From Oreohelix idahoensis (Eukaryota > Mollusca > Gastropoda > Stylommatophora > Oreohelicidae): a stretch of 64,000 nt of DNA. Position 1 is the stretch's first letter; each line of letters starts with the position of its first letter. Below are positions 55,567 through 64,000 of this stretch, one piece after another. The stretch lies in NCBI GenBank assembly GCA_024509875.1, contig JAMPIV010004248.1, positions 127,001 through 191,000 on the forward strand. The letters are read 5' to 3'. Below the pieces are notes generated by a model, which was given only the letters and a program-made list of their open reading frames with translations, searched no databases and was not told where the DNA came from. Both the position numbers and the translations under genes were made by a program.

Positions 55567-56036
55567 ATGCTCATCCAGAGGAGATGAGGAAGGCGCAGGC
55601 TGAGGATAGGACACTCAAGCCATGTTTTAAAAAATTGCCCAAATGCCACACAACTCCGAGCAAGGGGGAATATTTTATGAAGAACAAACTATTATACAGG
55701 AAGACAGGAACTAGATCCACTGGTCACGGACAGTTGGTTCTTCCCAAGGTATATAGGGCAAATTTAATAAGGAGCTTACATGTTGGAAAAGATGGTGACC
55801 ATGAGAAAGTAAGAACCATCTGCCAAAAGGTGGCTCGAAAATACTATTGGCCCGACGTAAATGTCGATATTGAAAACTTTGTAGAAGCATGTGGCGTATT
55901 TCATGAGGGAACACCCACAAAGGGAAAATATGTGCAGGACCTAGAAACGCCACGGGGTAAACTTAGGCCTGGAAGGAAAAATAATTATAATCAGGTAGAC
56001 AAAGTGGAATGGGAGCCCCCTTTTCACACCCAGTCT
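55512..56036 (+). pseudogene. Integrase zinc domain and damaged core, nested element
   Basis: Reads VATVQTRSQKKEEEG, then the usual lead-in YFMKNKLLYRKTG and LVLPKVYRANLIRSLH. The zinc domain has His residues (SLHVGKDGDHEK) and YYWPDVNVDIENFVEACGVF, where the second Cys of CxxC is Phe. After that the expected DIIGP, SDxGT and DDE-core motifs are absent. Basic sequence follows to a TAA at 56,037-56,039. There is no ATG because it is part of a larger polyprotein. Confidence 0.75.
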
Positions 56037-56054
56037 TAACTTGAATGGATTAAC

Positions 56055-56785
56055 ATGGCCACTATGCGACGAGTACAAAGAGTAAATTTACCCCAGAATA
56101 AGCTGACAATCCCTCGATCAGCCTTATATAAACTGGAGGAAAATAAAAGAGAGCGAAGATCTCTCATAAGCAATCTAAAGTGGGGAGACAAACCCAAGAA
56201 AAAAATTGGTAGTGGTCGATTTGTGAGTGATGATTCTAGGAAGTCTTGACATATGGATGCGAGTCATGGGCAATGACTACAACCCATAAAAGCCAGATCC
56301 AAACCTCAGAAATGAGGTATCTGAGGAAGGTGGTTGAAGTAACAAGAAGAGACATGGTACGCAACCAGACGATACGTCAAGGCCTAAAATGCCACCCCCT
56401 ACAGACCCAAGTAGAACAGTCCCAACTAAGATGGTTTGGCCATGTCTGCAGAATGGGAGAAGATCGGCTACCACGACAAGCATGGGAAACAAAGAGCCAA
56501 GGATCCAGACCCCGAGGACGACCCAGAGTCCGCTGGGAGGACAACATTAGACAATCTTTGAAGGACCGAGGACTAGAATGGAACCAGGCCAGGAGGAAGA
56601 CAGCCGATAGAATAGTCTGGCGCTCTCTCTTCCAAACCTCTACACCTCACGGTAGAAGGGGAACGACTAAGTAAGTAAGTAAGTAAGATTCTAGGAAGAA
56701 AAGTCCTCACTATAATGCTTCCAATGGAAGGGACCCGACGGGTGCCATGAAAAATAAGTATGGAAAATTAAAAGTCCAGATGTAG
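56055..56785 (+). pseudogene. Unrecognised in-frame segment in place of integrase core
   Basis: Two pieces, 56,055-56,243 and 56,699-56,785, separated by a LINE insertion, read in one frame: about 91 codons, Lys/Arg/Asn/Ser-rich (RRVQRVNLPQNKLTIPRSAL; KPKKKIGSGRFVSDDSRK). The frame is the same as that of the integrase zinc domain before it and of the integrase C-terminus after it. It does not contain integrase catalytic motifs and resembles nothing I know. It may be scrambled integrase, or foreign sequence swapped in. Confidence 0.45.
56232..56698 (+). mobile_element. LINE 3' fragment inserted in nested element
   Basis: 443 bp (56,244-56,686) flanked by a perfect 12-bp direct repeat GATTCTAGGAAG (56,232-56,243 and 56,687-56,698). 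The frame 56,246-56,674 is open: LTYGCESWAMTT, MRYLRKVVEVTRRDMVRN, LRWFGHVCRMGEDRLP, RPRVRWEDN, ending RRGTTK and a TAAG repeat tail. Same family as 15,117-15,527 and 1,992-2,275. It is younger than the element it sits in. Confidence 0.93.
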
Positions 56786-56789
56786 TTAA

Positions 56790-57827
56790 TTAAGGACCTG
56801 GACAGATGAAAAGGCAGAAGAGACTGTTACCTCATCGTATCAATATGTGAACGAACTGACCACTCGTCTGAAAGCTGGATGGAAACTGGCAAATGATAAT
56901 TTGAGACAAGCCAGGAAGAAACATGCAGCATATTTTAATAGGAAGGCAAAGGACAGAGAACTAGCTGTGGGAGAGAAGGTGCTTCTTCTACTACCCGGCA
57001 GCCAAAATAAATTACAAATTGGATGGCAAGGTCCATATACGGTTCTAGAGAAGGTGTCTAGAACAAACTATAAAATTGACAAAAAGGGGAAGGAGAAAGT
57101 TTATCATGTAAACCTTTTAAAGAAGTATCTGGACAGACCACTCCAGGAAAGCACCCCCTTACTGACCTTGGCTATCGCAACTCAAATGCAAAAGGAACCA
57201 CTCACCTCACATGAATACCCATTACATCCTTGTGAAACAGCCGCACAGGTAAAAGTCAGTAAGCACCTGACTAAAAATCAGAGGGAGAGAGTTCAACAGG
57301 TTCTGGAGGAACATACAGATGTATTAACAGATAAACCAGGACATACAAATTTGCTACAGTATGACATGAAACTGGTAGACTCAAACCCAATCTGTATGAG
57401 AGCCTATTCTATTCCGTTCGCGAAGGAGAAGGCATTGAAGGAAGAAATAGATTATTTGTTGAAGGAGGGGATTATTTCACACAGTGAATCTTCTTTTAGC
57501 TCCAGTGTAGTTCTGTTGAGGAAACCGTCTGGGGAACATAGACTGTGCATAGATTACAGGAAACTGAATGCTGTCACAGAAGGACAAGTGGATCCATTAC
57601 CAGACACAAAACAGTTATTTGCCAGATTAAACAAGGCAAAATACTTTTCAAAGGTGGATCTTAGTAAAGGCTATTACCAGATTCCAGTGAAGCCTGAAGT
57701 GAGACCTTATTTAGCTTTTAGCACCTCGGAAGGACATTATGAATTCAACTTGCTACCATTCGGGTTAAAAAAATGCTCCGAGTGTATTTTCAAGGATGAT
57801 GCGCAAATTGTTGGATCCCTTGAATAA
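56790..57827 (+). pseudogene. Integrase C-terminus and reverse transcriptase (first part), nested element
   Basis: Open from about 56,790; an ATG is not expected inside a polyprotein. YQYVNELTTRLKAGW and AAYFNRKAKDRELAVGEKV lead to the GPY/F motif (IGWQGPYTVLEKV) and VYHVNLLKKYLDRP. Then the reverse transcriptase start: MKLVDSNPI, LCIDYRKLNAVTEG, KVDLSKGYYQIPV and FNLLPFGLK. A frame change in the A-run at about 57,765-57,771 ends it; the domain continues in the overlapping frame from 57,796. Confidence 0.9.
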
Positions 57828-58668
57828 TCCATGTATCACGAATTTCATGGATGATATTCTCGTCGCCACAGAGACATTTGAAGAACACATTAACTCCCTA
57901 AAAATGTTATTTGATAGGCTTAGGGAAGCGAACTTAACTGCTAGACCAACAAAATGTTGTATTGGATGCAAAGAGTTGGAATTCTTGGGACACACTGTAT
58001 ATCAGGGTAACATGACCCCTGACCCCAAGAACTTGGAAAAACTGCAGAGAGCACCTAGACCACAAACAAAAAAGGACGTGCGATCATTCGTGTCGTTATG
58101 TGGATTTTACCAAAAATATATCAACAATTTTAACTCTATTTGTGCTCCTCTGACTGATCTGACTCGCAAGGGACATCCAGATAAAATAGTTTGGACTGCG
58201 CAATGTGAATTGGCTTTTCAAGAGTTAAAGGAAAAACTCACTAGCAAGCCTATTCTCAAATTGCCTGATTTGACACAGGACTTTGTGGTGAGAACAGATG
58301 CAAGTAATGTAGGCCTCGGGGCGGCTCTGTTGCAAAGGTCATCTTCACCCGATGGGGAACTGAATCCAGTCGCTTATGCAAGCCGCAAATTGAATAAAGC
58401 GGAGCAAGGATATTCCACAAGCGAAAAAGAATGTTTAGCGTTAATCTGGGCAATAAAAAAGTTCCAAATCTATCTGTATGGTAGGACTTTTGTGGTCCAG
58501 ACGGATCATCAGCCCCTGGTGTTCTTATCTCAGGCTAAGCATGAAAATGCTAGATTGTTGAGATGGTCTTTATTATTGCAACCTTATCAGTTTAGTATTG
58601 AGTATATCCCAGGGTCATTGAATGTCGGTGTAGATTTCCTCAGTAGGCACCCCTGTGATCAAAATTAG
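57796..58668 (+). pseudogene. Reverse transcriptase (second part) and RNase H, nested element
   Basis: 290 codons: catalytic TNFMDDILV (about 57,850), LTARPTKCCIG, EFLGHTV, FVSLCGFYQKYI, then RNase H with RTDASNVGLGAALLQ, YSTSEKECLALIW, QTDHQPLVFL and VGVDFLSR. It ends at a normal stop at 58,668. The sequence is clearly diverged from the other two elements in the window (FMDD against YLDD and YIDD), so it is another family within the lineage. Confidence 0.92.
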
Positions 58669-58744
58669 AGTAGTGGCAGGCGTGCGGAGTAATTTTATTT
58701 ATGTGTATCACTGGTTTTGGAACTTGCCGTAGTGCATGTTCTCA

Positions 58745-58754
58745 GGTGGGGAGA
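58745..58754 (+). promoter_or_regulatory. Polypurine tract of nested element
   Basis: The purine-rich GGTGGGGAGA lies directly before the 3' LTR, the expected site for plus-strand priming. Confidence 0.7.
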
Positions 58755-61321
58755 TGTGCGATGAATTTACCGTGATACAACGTTAAAATATCTCCAAATA
58801 TAAAGATAAAATGTAGGGATAAAAAAATAATGCGTAAGATACTAGGAGACATGCTCGCCCATGCCCGCATTTCCTACCGCCATTCAAACTAACTAGTTAG
58901 ACGTGCAGACGAAACGGTTTACCCTTTGTAGACGGGAGGGAAACGGAGATCAAAAAAAAAAGGAAAAATATGACTGAACACGTGTTTGAATCTAGAAAGG
59001 CTAAAAGACGCAATTGGTAGTAAAAGCAAAAAAATTCACGTCACTAGTTGACACAATGTAAGGCAATGGACAGAAAAGACCTTAGCTCTTATTCGAAACA
59101 GTCATTTCTTGGACGTTTTACGATACTTGGTCGTTTTATTTGAATTCAGCGGCAAACGCCGTGGAGAAGGTTCGCGAACAAATTTCAAAAAAATACCCTT
59201 GAGAAAAAATATGTTTTTTCTTAATAATAGAGTTATGAATATAAAACCTAGCTAGTTTGATAGCCCATCTTAAGCAGAGAACTAATATACTTTAAATTAT
59301 ACAGACGGATAGATAACAAGGAAGATATTGACAAAAGACTGTATTGTTCATATCAGACTAGCGACTGTACTGTTCATACTTTCACTAAAGTTTCAAATTT
59401 TCGTCCTTGAGACACGCAAATGCAAAAATCAAGCTGTAATGGACGAGAGGGGGAAGGTGGAGAATTGTGGCTAAAAATAACTTAGGAGGCAGATTTATGT
59501 AGGGTATTGCATGTAGAACCAAGTGTGTTTTTGTGAAAAACCAAGTAGAGACAGACGGACCAACAGACAATAATACATACTTGACTGAGATCTGACTGAA
59601 ATTTGACTCTTGGTTGTAGATTTGAAAAAGTTAGGGGGGAAGTCTGTGATTGGACAAATGTAATCATATTAGCGGGACAGAGACGCGCATTTTTGCCTTT
59701 TGATACAATTCTGTCCAGGGACACAGTCGGTTATTGCCTGTGGTGTTTTTCCCAAAAGATATTACATACATTTAGTGGGACGCCATCATATAGCCAGCAG
59801 CTCAGCTGAGTTTTGCTAGCAATTAATTGTGTTCTCAATTCTGAATTCTGGTAAGAATGAAAGCATTTATTTTGTATATTTTAATATTTCGAGTGATTGA
59901 TACTGCCATATCATATAAAATGATTACGACAAGTAAGTGCTCGCTCTAGGTCCCCAGCCCAAGTTCAGGGTCTAGAGACAAACAAAATATAAGGACGCCT
60001 AACTAAGACTATGGAAGCCGGATCTATTATTGAGATCAGTGGGAACATATCACCTATCTTATTGAATAAAAGGAAACTATTGAACATATCTCAGATGCAA
60101 TGCAGTCTTGGGGAACTAGTACTATATGAAAACAACTGGGTAAGATGTGCTATGTGGTCAGAGAGATCTGACCCATTCTGTGTAATGTTGATGTGTTGTG
60201 TTGTGTGTAAGAGTGGTGCAGTAAATAGAGTACTGACACATAGCACAAATTTTGTTTCAGAATTGTGAGTTTCTGTTGTGGCACGAGGGTAGTGCCACAT
60301 AAGTAATCAAGATTACACAAGCAGATGTGTGTGCCGCCTAACATTGGTGTCGGTGCAGTCTAGCATTGTATTCTAGCTACCGAGAGGAGTGGGCCACCGG
60401 AATCCAGCATCAGATCTTCACAGACAAGATGAGTGAATTATTGGCCTGCTGAGGATTCACCATAACTCCTAAAGATTTATAAATATTTCCCCATCACAAA
60501 TATACTGAATTTTGGGAAATAGAACATTTACTAAAGTCTATAAGACAATGGACAAAGCTTGTTCTAGTCACAGAGTGGGTGTGATGACACCACCCCAACA
60601 GCACATCCAGTAATAGTTCTCCCAGAGACATTATAAATATAATTAATATTAACCAGTCTTATAAAATCACAGTGGGCTGATCACCTGCTTGCCAACCAAT
60701 CTGATTACGGAAACAATGATAGATTGTTTGGTCTGTTTTTGTTCCACAAAGACGCCACTAGGCGTGGTGGAAACAGCGATAGATTGATCAATTTGTTGTT
60801 GCCCTGGGACGCCACTAGGCGTACTGGCCACATACTGCTTTGCCGGTTGGTGGCTAAGGATGGAAGAAGAAGAAGAAGTCTTATAAAATACCTATGTACA
60901 CACATTCCATTTTATTATGCCATATATTTATGCATTCCATTTATAACTCCATAACATTTCATATGTTCTGACCAAAATAAAACATTGGTTCAGAACAAAT
61001 AAATTTAGAAAAAATTTTAATATTGAAACTAAAACAGTCTGAGTTAGTTCAGTGTGTTATAAATTTTATTAATATCATTAGACTTATTAATTATATGTGT
61101 GTGTTTGTATATTCTACTATAACACATTACATTTCAGTACCCTAGACTTTTTAACGTAGCTACATTCATAATAGTAAAAGAGATATGTTTGAGGTCGTAA
61201 GTGGTAGTAAGAAGGGCCTTCTGTAATTCACATCTACATTTATCTCAGGAGCCTTCACAGCTGACCTCATACATTACACTAGGTAACACTACAACCATAC
61301 AGTACCATCAAAACCACTACA
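58755..61321 (+). repeat. 3' LTR of nested element, with insert
   Basis: Same LTR as 51,284-53,628, lengthened by 222 bp where a SINE-like element with its duplication entered at 60,668. About 1% different from the 5' LTR by eye. Confidence 0.95.
60655..60889 (+). mobile_element. SINE-like 209-bp insert with 13-bp duplication
   Basis: Insert 60,668-60,876, flanked by AGTCTTATAAAAT at 60,655-60,667 and 60,877-60,889. The 5' LTR carries the uninterrupted target once (near 53,190). The insert starts CACAGTGGGCTGATCACC, a phrase I associate with short retroposons of insects, and ends in a GAA repeat tail. Inside, a module of about 58 bp is duplicated: AACA(A/G)(T/C)GATAGATTG and ACGCCACTAGGCGT each occur twice. 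The latter is a 5-bp-stem, 4-nt-loop hairpin (60,752-60,765 and 60,809-60,822). No pol III A/B boxes were convincing. Duplication and tail indicate LINE-mediated insertion. Confidence 0.85.
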
Positions 61322-61326
61322 GAAAC

Positions 61327-62866
61327 CAATTGATTATTGACAAAACCTTTATTTAAAATTAATGATCCAGTACTTTCAAATGAAGACATGACTGGAAGGG
61401 GATGTCCGCACAACAACCTTGGGACTCCTTGAGGCTGAAATAAAGAATTGCAATTAGTACAATCATCACTATTTGCCAAATCCACACTACATGCATTTGC
61501 ATGTGCTACTATACCATCATGGTTATGATCATTATCATGCACTACGGCATTAGTACGTTCGGGGCCTCTGAGTTGCCTGGTAGTATTGTTATGATAAGAT
61601 CTTTTATTCTGTGAATTTTGATCATTACCTCTGTAAAAAAAATTTTGACCTCTATTTTGTTTAGGGTTATATCCTCCTCTATTTTGCCAATTATTTGATC
61701 TAAAAGAGGTTTGTGGATAAAACTGTTCTTCATCATATGAATTAAAATTTCTTTGAGGTTGATGTTTATTAAAATTGTATCTACCTCTGTTCTTGCTGAA
61801 ATTATGTGATGGATTAAATCTTTGATTCCTATCCATACTATTTGATCTGTATCTAGGTGCATTTTCTTGAAATGACCTAGCAGATGCAGCTGGTAATGAA
61901 TCCTTAATATTGTTTTTGCTTAATACTCTGTTGGGATGTGCTACTTGATATTGGCGTTCTAAAGTTTGTAGTTTAGTCAGATTCTCAGGTTTTCTTTCCT
62001 GTAGGAATGCAAGAAAATCAGTACTAACTGATGACAAAACCTTGTCTCTTAGAATTAAATCTGACAGTCTCTCAAAAGTTTTTTCAGTTTTGGATAATTC
62101 AATCTATCTAGAAAAATTTAATTTAACAGCTGAAATAAATTCAGTGAAGTCTTTTCCAGAATCAGGGTACAAAGAACGAAATTTCTGACGATAACCCTCA
62201 TCATCTAATTGATACCTCTGCAATAAAATCCCTTTAACAGCTTCATAATCCTTTCTGGTTTGGTCATCCAAAGTGGAGACTACAGTTAATTGTTCACCAA
62301 CCAATAAATTCATAAGTCTACAAGTCCAAGTAGATTTGTCAATCTTATATTCTTCACAATAAGTTTGGAATCTATTTAGGAAGCCTGAAATGTCGTCTAT
62401 GGACGAATTAAATTTTGGCAAATTAATCCTTATGGCAGTAGTATGATCTTTATTTTTATCTTCACCTACCCCAGGATGCAACAGTGGTTGTTGTAATTTT
62501 AGTTTTTCAAGTTCAATCTCAGCTAATCTTATAGCTTGTTGAGATATTATCTCTTCTTGAGCTTTAATTTGTTGCAATTTCATCTCCTCTTGAGCTTTCT
62601 CCTCCTGAGATCTGGCATAGGCTAATTTTTCCCTTTCAAGAGCCAATTCTTCTGACCTCCTTTTTTTCAATTACTTCTTCTTGTCTTCTTTTTTCAGACA
62701 ATGCCATTTCTTCTTTATGGAGTTCTTCTTGTCTCCTTTTCTCAGCCAATTCTTCTTTCCTGAGATCTTCTTGTCTTTTTATCTCTTTATCCACATAGGA
62801 TTGCAATGCTTCACCTTCTAAATTAAATTCTTTTCCAATTTTCAATAAATCCTTTAATGAAGTCAT
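61327..62866 (-). pseudogene. Gag of host Gmr1-like element, to insertion point
   Basis: Minus strand, ATG at 62,866. Head KIGKEFNLEGEALQSYVDKE, Glu/Lys/Arg coiled coil, frame change near 62,655, more coiled coil, then the capsid: RINLPKFNSSIDDISGFLNRF, the SCAN-like YRQKFRSLYPDSGKDFTEF, a TAG at 62,104-62,106, and LSSVSTDFLAFLQERKPENL. Next comes an Asn/Arg/Gln-rich basic region, then DCTNCNSLFQPQG...LLCGHPLP, and GSLILNKGFVNN leading into the protease. There the nested element interrupts. No CCHC knuckle is present. Collinear with the Gag at 23,623-25,390. Confidence 0.9.
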
Positions 62867-64000
62867 GGTTTCTTATTATTGTGATTCTCAGTATATGCAT
62901 AATATTTAAACTTTTATATATATGAATATGTCAGCCAATATTCAATATTCAATCCACCAATCTGACATCAGTCTATAATTGCACTAATATAGATGTTAGT
63001 CAAGTATACAATATGGAGTAAAAAAAATAACTACAACAGGCAATGACAAGAAGACAGGGTTAGAGCAACTAACGAAAATACAAATGTATAAACCAAGGCG
63101 TTAATATGACATGTATATAACAATAAATTATAATAATGCTCTATAACAATAGAACAAGACAAGACGCGTATCACAACACTTATGACATCTATGAACTAAA
63201 TGATAGTCAGAGGAGAATGGACAATCTTACAAACAATAATGTAGCAAACTTAATAAAATATAACAATGACAGGACTTATGATAACAAACAATATGGAAAC
63301 ATGACTTTACAACTAGACAGAAATGGATCTGCTAAATTCAAATGAGGCAGTTCTTTTACTTAACCAGCAAAATATACTGGCTGCTCAATAAGAATTACAC
63401 AGATACTACCTACAGAACGCTTAATTTACTCATTAGACCTAGCTTTCGCGGTATTTAATGAGCAAACCAGAACAAACACATTGGCATAATAAAAACAATA
63501 ACTTGTGAAAATAAAATCCAGGCCAACAGATATTATCTACAGCCAAGCTGTATGTAACGATAAATTTACTTATCTTTTGCCTCAAAAAAAAATCCTCCTT
63601 GAGACTTCTTCAAGCAAGGAATACAGTGCTGTTCCGTAAATTTAGGCTCTGGTTAGGCCTAGGATTAGGCTAGTTGAAAGTGACCCATGACGGACATCGC
63701 TATGGTCCATATTTCTTGATAAAATACTTGAAACTGGAAGTAATTAGTTGATTCCTTTGACTTCTCTGCAATAGTAAGTCACTCTTGTATCCAGTGATAA
63801 CTTGAGGCACTTTTATATTTATATAAGCTATGGAAAGTCCTTTTCATTCTTTAAATACATCGGCAGACGATCAGGGTCGCCATCTTGAAAAGTTGTACTT
63901 TGAACTGAATTTTTCCGGTTCTGGCCTCTTCCTTGCTTACTAATGTTAAGCTTTGTTTAGCATGGCCCTTATTAATTTTGGGCGTAGAATACTTTTCAAT
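62867..64000 (-). other. Leader of host element (runs off window)
   Basis: At least 1.13 kb upstream of gag without a recognised coding region. The young element at 21,072 has a 1.4-kb leader, so the missing 5' LTR probably begins shortly beyond the right edge. A 69-codon plus-strand frame (63,136-63,345) has no known motif. Confidence 0.6.

Larger units (their letters stand above)
51284..61321 (+). mobile_element. Nested Gmr1-like Ty3/Gypsy element with 2.3-kb LTRs
   Basis: A complete LTR element inserted inside the protease region of the minus-strand element. LTRs are 51,284-53,628 (2,345 bp) and 58,755-61,321 (2,567 bp; 2,345 without a 222-bp SINE-plus-duplication). They start TGTG and end ACTACA. 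Flanking 5-mers are TAAAC (51,279-51,283) and GAAAC (61,322-61,326), a target duplication with one mismatch. By eye the LTRs differ at about twenty positions, roughly 1%. Contents: leader, gag with CCHC knuckle, protease, damaged integrase, reverse transcriptase, RNase H, purine tract. Integrase remnants precede reverse transcriptase. Frame changes, stops and a LINE insertion make it inactive. Confidence 0.93.
45800..64000 (-). mobile_element. Gmr1-like Ty3/Gypsy element (host of nested insertion)
   Basis: A minus-strand LTR element. From right to left: leader, gag (62,866-61,327), then a nested element, then protease and integrase (51,278-49,907), reverse transcriptase (49,825-48,437), RNase H (48,462-47,929), 3' non-coding part, polypurine tract and 3' LTR (46,552-45,800). 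The 5' LTR is not seen and should lie past the right edge of the window, so the duplication at 45,799 cannot be tested. It keeps the integrase-before-reverse-transcriptase order. Several stops and frame shifts show it is dead and older than the element inside it. Confidence 0.9.

Noticed and set aside
1..64000. CRISPR arrays, bacterial operons, prophage or toxin systems
   Set aside because: The tandem arrays have no spacer structure and all coding content is eukaryotic transposable elements.

Overview
The window looks like intergenic or heterochromatin-like DNA from an animal nuclear genome. It is AT-rich, and I see no host gene, operon, rRNA or intact tRNA. Every recognisable coding region belongs to a transposable element, and most are broken. 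The element mix is non-LTR LINEs of several clades (CR1-like, I-like with RNase H, RTE-like), Ty3/Gypsy elements with SCAN-like Gag, a Tc1/mariner-superfamily DNA transposon and a SINE-like insert. This fits an invertebrate, perhaps an arthropod, but the phylum cannot be fixed from sequence alone.

Layout. 1-7.5 kb: unassigned DNA with tandem repeats and three LINE 3' fragments. 7.56-14.7 kb: a minus-strand CR1-like LINE with ORF1 and ORF2, split by a 2.17-kb Sailor/DD82E-like transposon with perfect terminal inverted repeats. 15.1 and 17.7 kb: two 5'-truncated LINEs. 18.68-20.72 kb: a solo LTR with a perfect 5-bp target duplication. 20.8-35.7 kb: an I-like LINE cut apart by a full-length young Gypsy element (21,072-30,151; identical 1,145-bp LTR lengths, target duplication CAAGG) and by a second solo LTR (32,837-35,079; duplication AAAAC). 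37.19-40.33 kb: a full-length RTE-like LINE with one intact 991-aa ORF, inserted in an antisense LINE fragment. 40.3-45.8 kb: mostly unassigned DNA, a 189-bp duplication, a retroelement nuclease-like tail, a tRNA-like relic and a 56-bp tandem array. 45.8 kb to the right edge: a minus-strand Gypsy element whose protease region was split by a second complete Gypsy element (51,284-61,321, 2,345-bp LTRs). That element in turn carries a LINE fragment (56,244-56,686) and a 209-bp SINE-like insert (60,668-60,876).

Main point. All three Gypsy elements have the domain order protease, integrase, reverse transcriptase, RNase H, with integrase before reverse transcriptase. This is the order of the Gmr1 lineage and the reverse of ordinary Ty3/Gypsy. 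Their Gag proteins start with a charged coiled coil followed by a SCAN-like capsid segment. Two of the three also share an unusual CxxC...CGHPLP motif just before the protease. The three form a nested, datable series, and they are the most interesting content of the window.

Most insertions were delimited by reading target-site duplications directly from the sequence. Clade names rest on recognised motifs, not on searches.
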